Numbered from the stretch's first letter, positions 18,620 to 29,178 are shown. The stretch: DNA of 64,000 nt from JAJPKK01 sp963844635 (GCA_963844635.1 CAWJPD010000005.1:620001-684000), one strand, 5' to 3'. Numbers and translations: made by a program. The notes: generated by a model not told the origin, from the letters alone.

Positions 18620-18921
18620 GACCGGATCAGCCTTCGAACAATGGGATGGCTAGGATTGCCCGGCGCTTCGCTCCTGGCGACAAGCTGAAGGTGCTTCGCG
18701 GTAATGGTAACAAGCCACAACGGTGCCCGGTCGAGCGGAGTGGCACGTTCGGAGGTCTATCGACAAGCACTGCTTGTTCTTCCATGACAAATTCGCCCAG
18801 CGACGGCCGGGCCCCGAGTGGCCAAGTTCGGAAATGCCTGCTTTCGCAGTTGCCACGACCGCAGCCGCCGATTTCCCAGGCAGCCACCGCCACGCCCGTC
18901 GCCGCTCGCCTCAAGGGTCGG
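18620..18921. other. 302-bp gap between nagZ and the SPOR gene, no gene recognised
   Basis: Neither strand gives a reading frame with a recognisable family, a ribosome binding site or codon use like the neighbours. No hairpin followed by a T-run and no copy of the dispersed repeats is seen. It may hold the nagZ-scpA-scpB-tat promoter, but I cannot point to one. Confidence 0.4.
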
Positions 18922-21346
18922 TCAGTTCCTCTGCACGAAACAGGTCCCGCCTGCCGTCTTGAGGCTGTCGCACAGCTGGTCCGCCTCGTTCTTCGATGTA
19001 AACGGTCCAACCTGGGCGGCATAGAAGACGCCGCGATCCCCTTGGTCCTTGCGGCGAACTAACGTCCGCTGCCCGTTCAGAACCGAATAGCGCGACTGCA
19101 TCGCGTGCAAGGTCGATTGAGCCTCTGCCTCGCTCTTTTGCGCCGAGAGTTGCACGACAAAGCCACCCTCTGGCGCTGGCGATTGCGGGGAAGCAGTGCG
19201 CGGTGCCGGCGACGCGTCCGCCATTGCTTGCGGGACGACACCCAGCGGACCGGTCGCCGCCGGCGCCGCGGTGGGACGGCCGGCGCGCGGGGCGGGCGGA
19301 GGAGAGCCGGGCATCCCCCCCTGGTCCGCCCTGATCGTCACGGTCCGCACGCGCTTCGGTTCCGTCAGCGAAGAAGATGAGCCAGGCGCAGCAGCAGCCG
19401 AAGCGGGCGCCCCCGCGGAAGGCGCCGGAGCGACACCCGCGAACGGCACGCCGGGAACGATGGCGTTGCCGGATCGGGGGGCTTCGCGCAATTCAACTGG
19501 ATCCTCTTCACGTCGCGCCAAGCGTTCCAAGCCGGCGCCGCCAAGCCGCTCGTTAATGGCCTTTCCGTTCGCCTCGCCGGAAGCGGCAGGGACCATCCGG
19601 GTTGGCGAAGAATCGGCGTGGATAAGCGGTGGCGGTCCCTGGGTGGTGTTTTTGAAAATCGTTCGATAGCCGAAAGCGGCGCCGCCACACACTGCAAGCA
19701 CCAGCACGGCAATAACGATTTTCGTCGTGTTGCGCCGCGTCAGGCCCCATTCCCTGTCGTCGTTCGCATAGGCATCCTGCTCGGCCGCGTAATCATACCC
19801 GTCATCATGGCCCGCTTCGCCATAGTCGCCGGGATATTCCGCCTGCGCCGGATACGCTGCCTCAAGCTGCATCGGCAGCGTGGCAACTTGCTCGCTCTCC
19901 TGCGGATAATCCTGCTCGGCCGAGGCCATGTCAGTCGGGGAAGACGCCGGCGCCGCAACAGCGGCAACCGCCGCCGCCTGTTTCGGAGCTTGCGCGCCAT
20001 CCGGCTGATAGGAGGACGCTGGGTGGGTCCCTGCCGGATTCTGCCAACCCGATTCATTCCGTTCGCGCAGCGGCAAGTCCCGCTGCGTTTCGAAGCGCGG
20101 AATTTCGCCGGGACGGCCAGCCCCGGCTTGCGACCGAAAGCCTTGCTGCGGGGAAGCGTTCTGGCGCTCAAGACCCGGTCGCTCAAAGTCGCGCCGCGGC
20201 GGCTCCGGCCGCGGGTTTTGAACCGGCGCAAAGTTTTGTCGCCCGAACTCGCGCGAGGGAGCATCGGAGCGATACGAATTGCGGGTGGCGAAATTCTGCC
20301 GGCCCAAGTCTTGCGGAGGGGGTTCGGGCTGGTAACGTTCCTGCTGCCTCTCGAATTCCCGATCGGCGCCGTCGCGTTCGGAAGAACTCTGTCGCGAAAA
20401 ATCCTGGCGATCAAAGTCCCGATCGCCGCCGTCGCGTTCGGAAGAACTCCGTCGCGAAAAATCCTGGCGATCAAATTCGCGGTGGTCGCCATCGCGTTCA
20501 GAGGAACTCTGTCGCGACAAATTCTGTCGCTCGGATTCCCGGTGACCGCCATCGCGTTCCAAGGACTTCCCGCCGCGAAAAACCCTGGCGATCAAATTCG
20601 CGGTGGTCGCCATCGCGTTCAGAGGAACTCTGTCGCGACAAATTCTGCCGCTCGGATTCCCGGTGACCCCCATCGCGTTCCGATGAACCCTGTCGCGAAA
20701 AATTCTGCCGGTCGAATTCCCGGTTGCCGCCATCGCGTTCCGATGAACCCTGTCGCGAAAAATTCTGTCTCTCAAATTCCTTTTCGAGGCTGCCGCTCGC
20801 GGGCGGATCGAAGCGTGGGAAATTCTGTTGCTCGAACTCCCGTTCAAGGCTATCCCGCCGACCGGAATCACGGCGCTCGGTTTCCGTCCCGGAACGGTCC
20901 TGCGACGACAGATGCTGGCGCTCGAATTCCTCACGGAGCCCACTGCTGGCGGTGTAATCAGGGCGATCGAAATCACCCCTCGCGCCGTCCTTCGCCGGAT
21001 AATCATTGCGCCGATGGTCGGGCCACGGCGTTTCCGGTGGTGCTCCGTAAGGGCCAACGCGATCGTCGGGCAAACGGGTGCGACCGCCCTCCCCTGCGAG
21101 CCGGTCCGACGGGGCATGCGGCCCCGCGAGCCCATCGTCTTTCCATTGCTCGCGCTCTTTCCTGAGCGCGAAGGGGTCGCTCTCGCCAATCAAACGTGCG
21201 AGTTCGAGCAGCGGGTCCGGAAGAGGTCCGAAACGGCTTGCACCTTCCGGCAAGTTCGGATCAGGTGCCGGCGTGTCCGCAAAATCCTGATCAGATGCGC
21301 GCGGCAGGAATGGGCGCCCGGGGCGAGAGAACGTGGCGTCGGACAT
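18922..21346 (-). CDS. SPOR-domain cell-division protein with a 20-residue tandem repeat (one frameshift)
   Basis: Bitopic membrane protein. The long N-terminal cytoplasmic part is charged; about 20380-20830 encodes roughly eight copies of a 20-residue unit of the type SSERDGGHREFDRQNFSRQ (60-bp period). A single membrane helix (TKIVIAVLVLAVCGGAAFGY) follows, then a Pro/Ala linker and a C-terminal SPOR domain (GFVVQLSAQKSEAEAQSTL to GGTCFVQRN) that binds denuded glycan at the septum. The first 250 codons are in another frame: the repeat unit between 20549 and 20610 is 61 bp instead of 60, which pinpoints the shift. A SPOR gene between argS and nagZ is usual in Rhizobiales. Confidence 0.88.
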
Positions 21347-21438
21347 TATGCTATCGCAACCTCATCCGGCATGATGCTACCGCATCTCATCCGACGCCGC
21401 CATCCAGGCTGGCCAAGGCGTGCCGCGATTGCAGGTCA

Positions 21439-23232
21439 TCACGACCGGCCGCGCCGGGCTGATCGCATCTCATTGGGCGCACCGACCCCCAGAATAGCGA
21501 GCCCGGAAGCAAGTACTGTCACCACGCCCTGCACTAATGCGAGACGAGCCATGGTCAGTTCTGGATCATTCTGGATAATGAAGCGTAAATATGGCGCATC
21601 CTTGCCTTTGGTCCAGAGCGCATGGAACTCGCTGGCGGTGTCGTAGAGATAGAATGCGATACGGTGCGGCTCATGCGCCAAGGCAGCAGATTCAACAAGA
21701 CGAGAATATAGTCCGATTCGCCGCATCAACGCGAGCTCCGCAGTGTCTTCGAGCCGCGAAAGAGAAGCGTGCGATAACATGTGGGCACGCTCGGGCCGAT
21801 CATCCGGTAGCGTTTCGATGACCGAGTGGGCATTGCGGAATACGGATTGGCCCCGCGCATGTCCATATTGCACGTAGAAAACCGGATTGTCGCGGGACTG
21901 CTCGATCACCTTGGCAAGATCAAATTCAAGGACGGCATCGTTTTTGCGGTTGAGCATCATGAAGCGGGTCGCATCGCGGCCGACTTCGTCAACAACTTCA
22001 CGTAATGTGACCAACTCCCCTGATCTTTTTGACATTTTTACTGGCTCACCGGCCCGCAAAAGCTTGACCAGTTGAATGATTTTGACATCGAGGACTGCGA
22101 TTCCCCCGCTCACGGCAGCGACCGCGGCCTGCATCCGTTTGATGTAGCCGCCATGGTCGGCGCCCCAAACGTCGATCAGGGTACGGAAGCCGCGATCGAC
22201 CTTCGACTTGTGATAGGCAATGTCGGAAGCAAAGTAGGTGTAGCTGCCGTCTGACTTGCGGAGCGGGCGATCGACATCGTCGCCGAATTCGGTGGAGCGG
22301 AACAGGGTCTGCTCCCGGTCTTCCCAGTCATCATCGGATGCGCCCTTCGGCGGCGGGAGGCGTCCCTCGTAGACCTTGCCTCCCGCTCGGAGCGATGCGA
22401 TTGTGGTCGCGACCTCATCGCAGTCGCCCGCCACCAAAGAGCGCTCCGAGAAAAAGACATCATGCCGCACCCCGAGGGCGGCCAGGTCTTCGCGGATTTC
22501 CGCCATCATCATGGCAATCGCGGTGGCGCGCACCAACGGCAGCCATTGCGCTTCCGGCATCGCCTTGAGAGTGTCGCCATAGCTCGCGGCCAGCGCCATG
22601 CCGACAGGCTTGAGGTACTCGCCGGGGTAAAGCCCCTCGGGAATAACGATCCCACTCTCCCCGAGCGCCTCGCGGTAGCGCAAATAGGCCGAGCGCGCGA
22701 GCGCATCGACCTGAGCGCCCGCATCGTTGATGTAGTACTCCCGCGTCACGGCAAAGCCGGCGAAGGCCAACAGGCTCGCAAGTGCGTCGCCGAACGCGGC
22801 ACCGCGACAATGCCCAATATGCATCGGCCCCGTCGGATTTGCGGAAACGTATTCCACATTGACGGGCTCGGCACGGCCGAGATCGCTGCGTCCGAAGTCG
22901 GGACCGGCGAGGATTGCGGCGCGCAGCGCCTCGCGCCACACGTCGCTGTCGAGCGTCATGTTGATGAACCCGGGACCAGCCACGGCAATTCGCACGATCT
23001 CGCTTCGCTTGCCGAGCTCGGCGGCGAGCCGTTCGGCAAGCGCCCGCGGCGGCATGCCGGCCTCTTTGGCCAGCACCAGCGCCGCATTGGTGGCAAGGTC
23101 GCCGTGGCTCGCATCACGCGGCGGTTCCACGACGATCCGCCCCAGATCGGGCGTACCGGAGAACAGGCCTGCCCTGCCAAGGGCTTCAGCCGCAGCGCGG
23201 ACATGACCCGTAAAGGTATTGAAGACGTTCAT
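21439..23232 (-). CDS. argS: Arginyl-tRNA synthetase
   Basis: Class I aminoacyl-tRNA synthetase of 597 residues. It has an N-terminal tRNA-recognition domain and the nucleotide-binding HIGH motif in SANPTGPMHIGHCRGA. VKMSKRSGELVTL occupies the KMSKS-loop position, and a DALR anticodon-binding domain closes the protein (MRRIGLYSRLVESAALAHEPHRIAFYLYDTASEFHALW). It is intact. It lies 60 bp downstream of dgt and 92 bp upstream of the SPOR gene, the usual order in the group. Confidence 0.96.
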   Translation of the reverse strand: MNVFNTFTGHVRAAAEALGRAGLFSGTPDLGRIVVEPPRDASHGDLATNAALVLAKEAGMPPRALAERLAAELGKRSEIVRIAVAGPGFINMTLDSDVWREALRAAILAGPDFGRSDLGRAEPVNVEYVSANPTGPMHIGHCRGAAFGDALASLLAFAGFAVTREYYINDAGAQVDALARSAYLRYREALGESGIVIPEGLYPGEYLKPVGMALAASYGDTLKAMPEAQWLPLVRATAIAMMMAEIREDLAALGVRHDVFFSERSLVAGDCDEVATTIASLRAGGKVYEGRLPPPKGASDDDWEDREQTLFRSTEFGDDVDRPLRKSDGSYTYFASDIAYHKSKVDRGFRTLIDVWGADHGGYIKRMQAAVAAVSGGIAVLDVKIIQLVKLLRAGEPVKMSKRSGELVTLREVVDEVGRDATRFMMLNRKNDAVLEFDLAKVIEQSRDNPVFYVQYGHARGQSVFRNAHSVIETLPDDRPERAHMLSHASLSRLEDTAELALMRRIGLYSRLVESAALAHEPHRIAFYLYDTASEFHALWTKGKDAPYLRFIIQNDPELTMARLALVQGVVTVLASGLAILGVGAPNEMRSARRGRS

Positions 23233-23292
23233 GTGCGTTTTCGAGATCAGCGTCGGCAGCGGCGCAAACGCGCCTAGGCGGCGTCCGCGGCC

Positions 23293-24484
23293 CTAACGTA
23301 ATTCCGGGGTCGAGTCAAAAAGCCGCGAATGCTCGATCATCGCGTAGCGGTCGGTCATGCCGGCGATGAAGTCCGCAATGTGACGGGGCTGCAGCGTACC
23401 GGATTTCAGGTCACGCTGGGGCAGGTCGGTCCCGCATTTGAGATAATGGCCGAACAAATCGACGACGACACTCTCGGCATTTTCCATGATGCGGACGATG
23501 CGCGGGTGCCGGTACATGCGCCGAAGCAGGAAACCCTTGATCGCGCGATCTTGGGCCGCCATCTCCGGCGAGAATGCGACCGCGGGTGCATCGAAGCGGC
23601 GGAGTCTCCGCGGACGACTGCGGATTGCAAAGTGCGATGAGCCGCGTCGATTCCGCGATCACGTCCTCGATCATCTGCGCGATCAAACGGCGCACGAGTT
23701 CATGGGCGCGGCGCGCCGGTGCAATCTCGCCATGGCGGTCACGGATATCCTTGAGTATCGCACCGAGCAGCGGCAGTTCCGCGAGTTCGTCGATGACGAA
23801 GAAGTCCGCGCGCAGGCCGTCGTCGATGTCGTGCGCATCATAGGCAATGTCATCGGCGATGGCTCCGGCCTGGGCTTCCGCGCCCGGATAGCGGGCCAGC
23901 TTGAGGTCGTGGCGCAGGCAGTATTCCGCGATCTCTCGCGCCGGTGGTGCTCGCGCGCTCTTGACCTGTGGCGCCCGCGTATCAGCGAGCGGCCCATTGT
24001 GTTTGACAAGGCCTTCGAGGGTCTCCCAAGTGAGGTTGAGTTCGTCAAAAGACGCATAGCGGCGCTCGAGGCGGGTCACCACTGCGAGGGTTTGCGCATT
24101 GTGGTCGAACCCGCCCTCGGCGGCGAGGCAACGGTCGAGCGCGCGCTCGCCGGAGTGGCCAAAGGGGGTGTGACCGAGGTCGTGACCAAGCGCGCAAGCC
24201 TCCGCGAGATCCTCGTCGAGGCCGAGCGCCCGCGCGAGGGAGCGCGCAATCTGGGCGACTTCGAGGGTGTGCGTGAGCCGTGTGCGGTAATGGTCGCCTT
24301 CGTGAAACACGAAGACCTGTGTCTTGTGCGCAAGCCGGCGGAACGCGGTGGAATGGATGATGCGGTCGCAGTCGCGGCGGAACTCGCTGCGCGTGGGGCT
24401 CGGCGGCTCGTCATAGAGCCGCCCACGCGAAAGCGCGGGATCGGAGGCATAGGCCGCGCGTCCGCGAAGGGCGCTTACCGCCAT
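23293..24484 (-). CDS. dgt: dGTP triphosphohydrolase-like HD protein (frameshifted)
   Basis: Deoxyguanosinetriphosphate triphosphohydrolase-like enzyme, removing triphosphate from dNTPs. The HD-domain ligands are visible: TRLTHTLEVAQIAR, CALGHDLGHTPFGHSGERAL and DIAYDAHDIDDGL. After NPQSSA (about 23625) the frame is lost for a short stretch. The C-terminal part resumes as VAFSPEMAAQDRAIKGFLLRRMYRHPRI and ends DSTPELR at 23293. One or two small indels within about 23560-23625 would restore a protein of about 395 residues, normal for the family. It is transcribed away from erpA, with 117 bp between the two starts. Confidence 0.9.
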
Positions 24485-24601
24485 CTCGGCACCTGTTCAC
24501 GCCGTCCGGCGTTTGATGGCATTGCAACCTGAGACATCGCGCATCCATGCCGTTGACGACCAACCGCGGCGCACATAACTTATTGGCCCAGAGGACTGAC
24601 A

Positions 24602-24940
24602 ATGGCTCCAGGCGAAAGCTCGATTGTATTGACGGAACGGGCGGCACGTCGGATCGGTCAGATCCTGAGGGCGGAACCACCGGGATCCATGTTGCGCGTC
24701 AGCGTCGCCGGCGGTGGCTGCTCCGGATTTCAGTACAAATTTGACCTGGTGGATGTCAAAGCTGACGACGACCTCGTGTTAGCGCGAGACGGCGCTGTCG
24801 TGCTCGTCGATCCGATCTCGGTGCAATATATGGCCGGCGCAGAAATCGACTTCGTCGAGGATCTGATCGGGGTTTCCTTCAAAATCAATAATCCGGTTGC
24901 GACCGCCTCCTGCGGCTGTGGCACCAGCTTTTCCGTCTGA
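24602..24940 (+). CDS. erpA: A-type iron-sulfur carrier ErpA/IscA-like
   Basis: A 112-residue Fe-S cluster carrier. The three conserved cysteines are present: one in GGGCSGFQYKF and two in the C-terminal SCGCGTSFSV. The family segment SVQYMAGAEIDFVEDLIG is intact. It delivers [2Fe-2S] or [4Fe-4S] clusters to apoproteins in the cytoplasm. It is divergent from dgt, a common arrangement in rhizobia. No iron-responsive operator could be recognised in the 117-bp gap. Confidence 0.93.
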   Translation: MAPGESSIVLTERAARRIGQILRAEPPGSMLRVSVAGGGCSGFQYKFDLVDVKADDDLVLARDGAVVLVDPISVQYMAGAEIDFVEDLIGVSFKINNPVATASCGCGTSFSV

Positions 24941-25136
24941 TACGGCTTTTCATTCACGCAACGCAACACGTAGCACACGCGTGCGCCCGCCCGTTTGCGG
25001 TCGGCGCTGCCCTACCCTATTCAGGCCATTTGGACGCTGCCGCCCGGCGACACCGATTTGATTTCGGCGAGCGTAGATGAGGGATCGGCGCAATGCGCAA
25101 CGATTATGGCGCCCTGCGGTTGAGACCAAAAAAAAT

Positions 25137-25160
25137 TTACGCGCCCAAGGGGGCGCGTAA
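25137..25160 (-). terminator. Rho-independent terminator for the DUF6152 gene
   Basis: Perfect 10-bp stem TTACGCGCCC / GGGCGCGTAA with a 4-base loop. On the minus strand it is followed by ATTTTTTTT. It lies about 100 bp beyond the stop of the minus-strand DUF6152 gene. Apart from this hairpin the 318-bp stretch 24941-25258 shows no supported gene. Confidence 0.85.
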
Positions 25161-25258
25161 CAATCTCCAGACCTCGTTCCAAAGGCGGGAAGGTTCCCGC
25201 CTCTGGTTCTTCCTGCCAAGTCATGACGGCATGAAGACGCTTCCTGGATTTGCGAAAT

Positions 25259-25696
25259 TTATTCGCGGGGAGCGCCACCCGGCGCGCCGCCCTGGCCACC
25301 CGGCGCGCCGCCAGGTCCCTGTGCGGCGCCCTGGCCCATCTTCGTTCCGTCGGGAAGCGTGATGGACATGAACTGGCCGCCGGCCGAGCCGTCCCGGAGC
25401 GGGTGGACCGTCAGTTTGATCGGCATCCCCGGGGTCAACGTCTTCGGACGCCAGCCCTGCCGCGCGAGACCGCCGGGGCCATTCATTTCGATCGCCCATT
25501 GCTGGTCACCGCCGCCCTCTTTGGCGACATTCAGCATGATCCACGCATGCGGATTGGTCCACTGGAATTCCTTCACGGTGCCTTCCAGGTTCGTGGTCTT
25601 TTCCGCATCGAACATCGCGAAGGAGTGATGTGCAATCGCAGGTACCGCAAACATCGCGACCGCGATGCCCGCAAGTCCGAATGCCTTCAACTTCAT
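25259..25696 (-). CDS. DUF6152 exported protein
   Basis: Small exported protein. MKLKAFGLAGIAVAMFAVPAIA is a Sec signal peptide, followed by mature HHSFAMFDAEKTTNLEGTV and FQWTNPHAWIMLNV, the signature of DUF6152. The C-terminal 30 residues are Gly/Pro/Ala-rich (GGAPGGQGGAPGGAPRE) and probably disordered. ATG 25696 gives the clean signal peptide; an ATG 12 bp upstream is possible. The biochemical role of DUF6152 is unknown. It is divergent from an exported protein at 26097 of a family I associate with DUF6152 proteins, so the two may act together in the periplasm. Confidence 0.85.
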   Translation of the reverse strand: MKLKAFGLAGIAVAMFAVPAIAHHSFAMFDAEKTTNLEGTVKEFQWTNPHAWIMLNVAKEGGGDQQWAIEMNGPGGLARQGWRPKTLTPGMPIKLTVHPLRDGSAGGQFMSITLPDGTKMGQGAAQGPGGAPGGQGGAPGGAPRE

Positions 25697-26096
25697 TGGC
25701 GTCTCCATCTCCGGGATTCTCTGGCCATTCTCTCTAAAGAGAGCAAGCCACGGTGTATAATTTCATAGCTGCTCCGAGGTGTAAAGCGCAATCCACGGCA
25801 AGCGACAGCCTGCGCGCCACCTTTGCAATCATTGCGTGCGGACCTCATGAGAGGGAAAGGGTCTGGGTGGATGACATCCGTTTGCCGCACCCGATCGCTA
25901 CTCTGGCGGCAATCAACGTCGCGCCGCATGGACAAGCGTTCTTTTTTGCTCGTACCATGCTAACCTTCGGTATAGGCTGGTCAAGGCAGGAGCCGTACCC
26001 GCCGAAGCCGAAGAGTTCATGCGGGACGGCCGCAGCCGCGGCCATAAGGCAGACGGAGTCTCGGTGTTGGTCACAGCAATCCTTGGGAGGGACCAG
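25697..26096. other. 400-bp divergent intergenic region, no gene recognised
   Basis: It separates the divergently transcribed DUF6152 gene and the exported-protein gene at 26097. Short frames exist on both strands but have no recognisable family and no convincing ribosome binding site. Both promoters should be here. I see no repeat copy and no clear operator. Confidence 0.4.
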
Positions 26097-26861
26097 ATGA
26101 AAGTCCACGTGCGTACTCGGGCAGGCTCGGTAGTAGTCGCCCTGTTGGCGGCATCGGCGTTGTCAGCGTCTGCTTATGCAGCCGAAGCCCCGGATATTTC
26201 GGGCACCTACTGGGCGACGACATACAGCCCGAAGATTGAACCGGTCGGCGGCGGCGAATTGCCGTTCACCGCGGCCGGCAAGGAGCAGTATGCGAAGAAC
26301 ATGGCCGGGCTGAAGGATGGCTCGCTGCCCGACAATGCGCGCAAGTTCTGCGTGCCGGACGGCGTACCGCGCGTTCTCGCAACGCCTTATCCTTTCGAAG
26401 TCATCCAGGCGCCCCCGGGGCAGGTCACGATCATCTACGAACTCAACCATCAGATCCGCACCGTCGCACTCGACAAGAAGCAGCAGAGCGACGACGACCT
26501 GTCGATCTTCCCGTATTACAATGGGCACTCCGTCGGCCATTTCGAAGGCGACACGCTCGTCATCGAGACCGCGGGCTTCAAGGACAAGATGTTCGCCAAC
26601 TCGACCGGCACTCCGCTCTCCGACGACCTCCACACGGTCGAGCGCGTTCGCCGAACTGGCCCGAACGAGCTCGAGGACGTGATCACGATCCACGACCCGC
26701 AGAACTACTCGCGGGATTGGCAGGCTCGCTTCACCTACGCTCTGCGCAATGACGTCCGGCTCGAGGATTACGTCTGCGGCGAACCGCACCGCGACATCTC
26801 ACAGGTCAAGGGAATCAGCGAAGTGCGGGCGGCGCGGGCAGCGGGACGTTTCCCTCAATAG
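26097..26861 (+). CDS. Exported protein, EGDTLVIET family, copy 1
   Basis: 254-residue Sec-exported protein with a signal peptide ending ALSASAYAAEA. It starts at ATG 26097 with GGGAGG about 10 bp upstream. The mature part has CVPDGVPRVLATPYPFEVIQ and then the motif SVGHFEGDTLVIETAGF, followed by LHTVERVRRTGPNELEDVITIHDPQNY. A relative of the same layout is at 37719, and more distant ones are at 49424 and 50601. Function is unknown. It is predicted to be periplasmic and rich in beta strand. A terminator follows at 26916. It is not DUF1329 or another named family as far as I can tell. Confidence 0.85.
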   Translation: MKVHVRTRAGSVVVALLAASALSASAYAAEAPDISGTYWATTYSPKIEPVGGGELPFTAAGKEQYAKNMAGLKDGSLPDNARKFCVPDGVPRVLATPYPFEVIQAPPGQVTIIYELNHQIRTVALDKKQQSDDDLSIFPYYNGHSVGHFEGDTLVIETAGFKDKMFANSTGTPLSDDLHTVERVRRTGPNELEDVITIHDPQNYSRDWQARFTYALRNDVRLEDYVCGEPHRDISQVKGISEVRAARAAGRFPQ

Positions 26862-26915
26862 GGCGCTGTCATCATCCCTCGCTGGCGTGAGCCGGCAAAA
26901 ACGCACGACCCACAG

Positions 26916-26947
26916 ACGGCTCGCACTCCTGTCGCGAGCCGTTTTTG
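26916..26947 (+). terminator. Rho-independent terminator after the exported-protein gene
   Basis: Stem ACGGCTCGC (26916-26924) pairs with GCGAGCCGT (26934-26942) across a 9-base loop and is followed by TTTTG. It is oriented for the plus-strand gene ending at 26861 and lies just before the convergent MFS gene. Confidence 0.85.
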
Positions 26948-26957
26948 TTGACCCAAC

Positions 26958-28547
26958 TCAAGCGCCGGCAAGCCCTTGCGGCGGCCCGCGACCGCGGAGC
27001 GGCCGTTCCTCGACGAAGGCGAGGGCGATAAGGGCGGCGGCGAGGCACAGGGCCGCCGCAGCAAAGACCCAGGAAAACACTGAGGCAAACGTATTGCCTA
27101 AAGCCGCCAGATCGGCGCTCGCGGGCGGTTCCGTTCGCGACAGCCGGTCGAGCGCATGAAGGCCGCCCGAGCTCCCCGCGCTGCCAAGCACGATCGCACC
27201 GAAGCCGGCGACCACGATGGTGCCGCCGAGCAGCCGGAAAAAGTTCAGCGTGCCCGTCGCGACGCCGAACTGATGCGGCTGCACCGCATTCTGGATGAGG
27301 ACCGTGGTGACCGGGAACATGGTGCCTATTCCCGCTCCGGAGAGGAACAGCAGCAAGGCGACGAAGCCCAGCGACAGCTTCGATCCGAACGCCGCCATCA
27401 ATCCGACGGCAATGATCGCAAGCAGCAGGCCGGCGCGCGGGACCCGCATGTAATGCCGGTGGCGTCCGAGCGCACGGCCGGCTCCGAAGGCGCCCACCAC
27501 CGTACCGACTGTGAAGGCGATCAGCACGACACCTGAGATCGAGGCGGTGGCGCGGTGCACCAGTTGGAGATAGAGCGGCAGATAGACCGACATGCCGATG
27601 AATGCCCCGATGCTGAAAAAGCCGGCGGCGACATTCCCGGTGACGACGCGCTCGCGCAGCACCGCGGTCGGAATGAAGGGTTCGGCCGCGGTCGCGAGCC
27701 GCCATCCGAACAGCATCCACAGCCCGGTCGAGACGGCGATCGACAGTAGAATCGGCCATGACGCCCAGGGGTAACGCACGCCACCCCATGCCATGGCCAG
27801 CATCAGCGCAAACGCGGCCGCCACCATCAAGCCAGCACCGGCCCAGTCGAGCTGATGCGGGCGCTCGTTGCGCGGCAGCTTGCGCAGCGTACGCTCCGTC
27901 ATGAACAAGGCGAGCGCACCGAGCGGCACGTTGATCCAGAAGATCAGCGACCAATGCAGATGGTCGGTAAAAAAGCCGCCGAGCACCGGCCCGACGACGC
28001 TCGCGATCATGAACATGGCCGCGGATTGCGTCTGGTAGCGCGGCCGCTCTTTCGGCGGCACCAGGTCAGCGATGATGGTTTGTCCGATCGGCAAGATGCC
28101 GCCGCCCCCAATTCCTTGCAGCGCGCGAGCCGCCACGAGCGCCCACAGCGATGGTGCGAGTGCGCAGGCCACCGAGCCGATGATGAAAATCGAAACCCCC
28201 GCCAGCAGAACGCCGGGCCTTCCGTAGATATCGGAGAGTTTTCCGAACAGCGGTGTCACCGCCGTCGCGGTCAGAAGGTAGGCGCCCACCACCCAGGACA
28301 GGTTCTCGAGATCGCCGAGCAGGACACCGATGGTCGGCAGCGCCGGCGCAACAATCGTTTGTTCCAGCGCGCTCAAGAACATGGCAAGCATGATCCCGGC
28401 GATGATCGCGCGCACCGCAGAATGTTCGAGCGGCGGGTTGAATGCCTTTTCTGATGAAGGCGGACCTCCGGCCGGGATCGCGGCCGCGACCGGGCTGCGG
28501 AGATCAGCAAAACTGTCCCGTCGCGGAGCGGACGGAGAACTCATCAT
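26958..28547 (-). CDS. MFS multidrug efflux transporter, DHA2 (14-helix, EmrB/QacA) type
   Basis: Inner-membrane proton-driven drug exporter of about 529 residues with 14 predicted membrane segments. It carries the antiporter motif C (VVGPVLGGFFTDHLHW), motif A-like GKLSDIYGRPGVLL in the first loop, and the DHA2 opening FLSALEQTIVAPALPTIG. The start is taken at ATG 28547, after an upstream in-frame GTG (28586) whose extra residues look like leader. There is no membrane-fusion partner (EmrA-like) next to it and no adjacent regulator. The substrate cannot be predicted. Confidence 0.88.
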   Translation of the reverse strand: MMSSPSAPRRDSFADLRSPVAAAIPAGGPPSSEKAFNPPLEHSAVRAIIAGIMLAMFLSALEQTIVAPALPTIGVLLGDLENLSWVVGAYLLTATAVTPLFGKLSDIYGRPGVLLAGVSIFIIGSVACALAPSLWALVAARALQGIGGGGILPIGQTIIADLVPPKERPRYQTQSAAMFMIASVVGPVLGGFFTDHLHWSLIFWINVPLGALALFMTERTLRKLPRNERPHQLDWAGAGLMVAAAFALMLAMAWGGVRYPWASWPILLSIAVSTGLWMLFGWRLATAAEPFIPTAVLRERVVTGNVAAGFFSIGAFIGMSVYLPLYLQLVHRATASISGVVLIAFTVGTVVGAFGAGRALGRHRHYMRVPRAGLLLAIIAVGLMAAFGSKLSLGFVALLLFLSGAGIGTMFPVTTVLIQNAVQPHQFGVATGTLNFFRLLGGTIVVAGFGAIVLGSAGSSGGLHALDRLSRTEPPASADLAALGNTFASVFSWVFAAAALCLAAALIALAFVEERPLRGRGPPQGLAGA

Positions 28548-28678
28548 CGCGATTTCATCGTCGGTTACGGGATGGGGTGGGCACAATGACCGGCAAAGAG
28601 GCCGTTTTCAACGGCGGGGGCCGCGCAGGTGCCATGTGAAATGCGCCTGTAGCAGCGCAGCCCGTCACTTCGCAGCGC

Positions 28679-29156
28679 TCATCGACGCGCTTTCGCCCGC
28701 GCAGGCAGCCGGGTGGGCCAGCTGACGATGCGATCCTCGAGAATCTTCGTCGCCGAGCTCATGCTCGGAAACACCGACACGGCCGCGCACGGACACCCCA
28801 GCCGCATGCACGCTCTCCGGATCACCGGAGACCAGCGGATGCCACCAGTAAAGGTCGCGGCCTTCCGCAATCAGCCGATAGGCGCAGGTCGACGGCAGCC
28901 ACTTCAGCGTCGCGACATTTTCCGGGTCGAGACGGACACAATCCTCGACCGCCGCGCTGCGATGAGGGTAATCCTTGCAGCGGCATGCCGTCTTGTCGAG
29001 CAGCCTGCAACCCACATCCGTATAATAAACGCGGCCGGTGTCCTCATCTTCGAGCTTGTTGAGACAACAACGTCCGCAGCCGTCGCACAGGCTTTCCCAT
29101 TCGGCCCCCGTCATGTCGGCAAGGTTCTTACGGCGCCAGAACGGCGTGTGATCCAT
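28679..29156 (-). CDS. YcgN-family cysteine-cluster protein (one frameshift)
   Basis: Cytoplasmic UPF0260/YcgN protein with an N-terminal metal-type Cys cluster: LCDGCGRCCLNKLED and CRLLDKTACRCKDYPHR. The family continues with LPSTCAYRLIAEGRDLYWWHPLVSGD and SVRGRV. One extra T near 28745 moves the end into another frame, where EDRIVSWPTRLPARAKARR is the expected family C-terminus and stops at 28679. Without the correction the protein would carry a foreign tail to 28665. Biochemical function unknown; a zinc or iron-sulfur site is plausible. Confidence 0.85.
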
Positions 29157-29178
29157 GGTTTAGACTCCGGCGGCAACT

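Noticed and set aside
19618..21165. 515-codon plus-strand open frame opposite the SPOR gene
   Set aside because: Its apparent internal repeats are the antisense reading of the 60-bp coding repeat of the SPOR protein.
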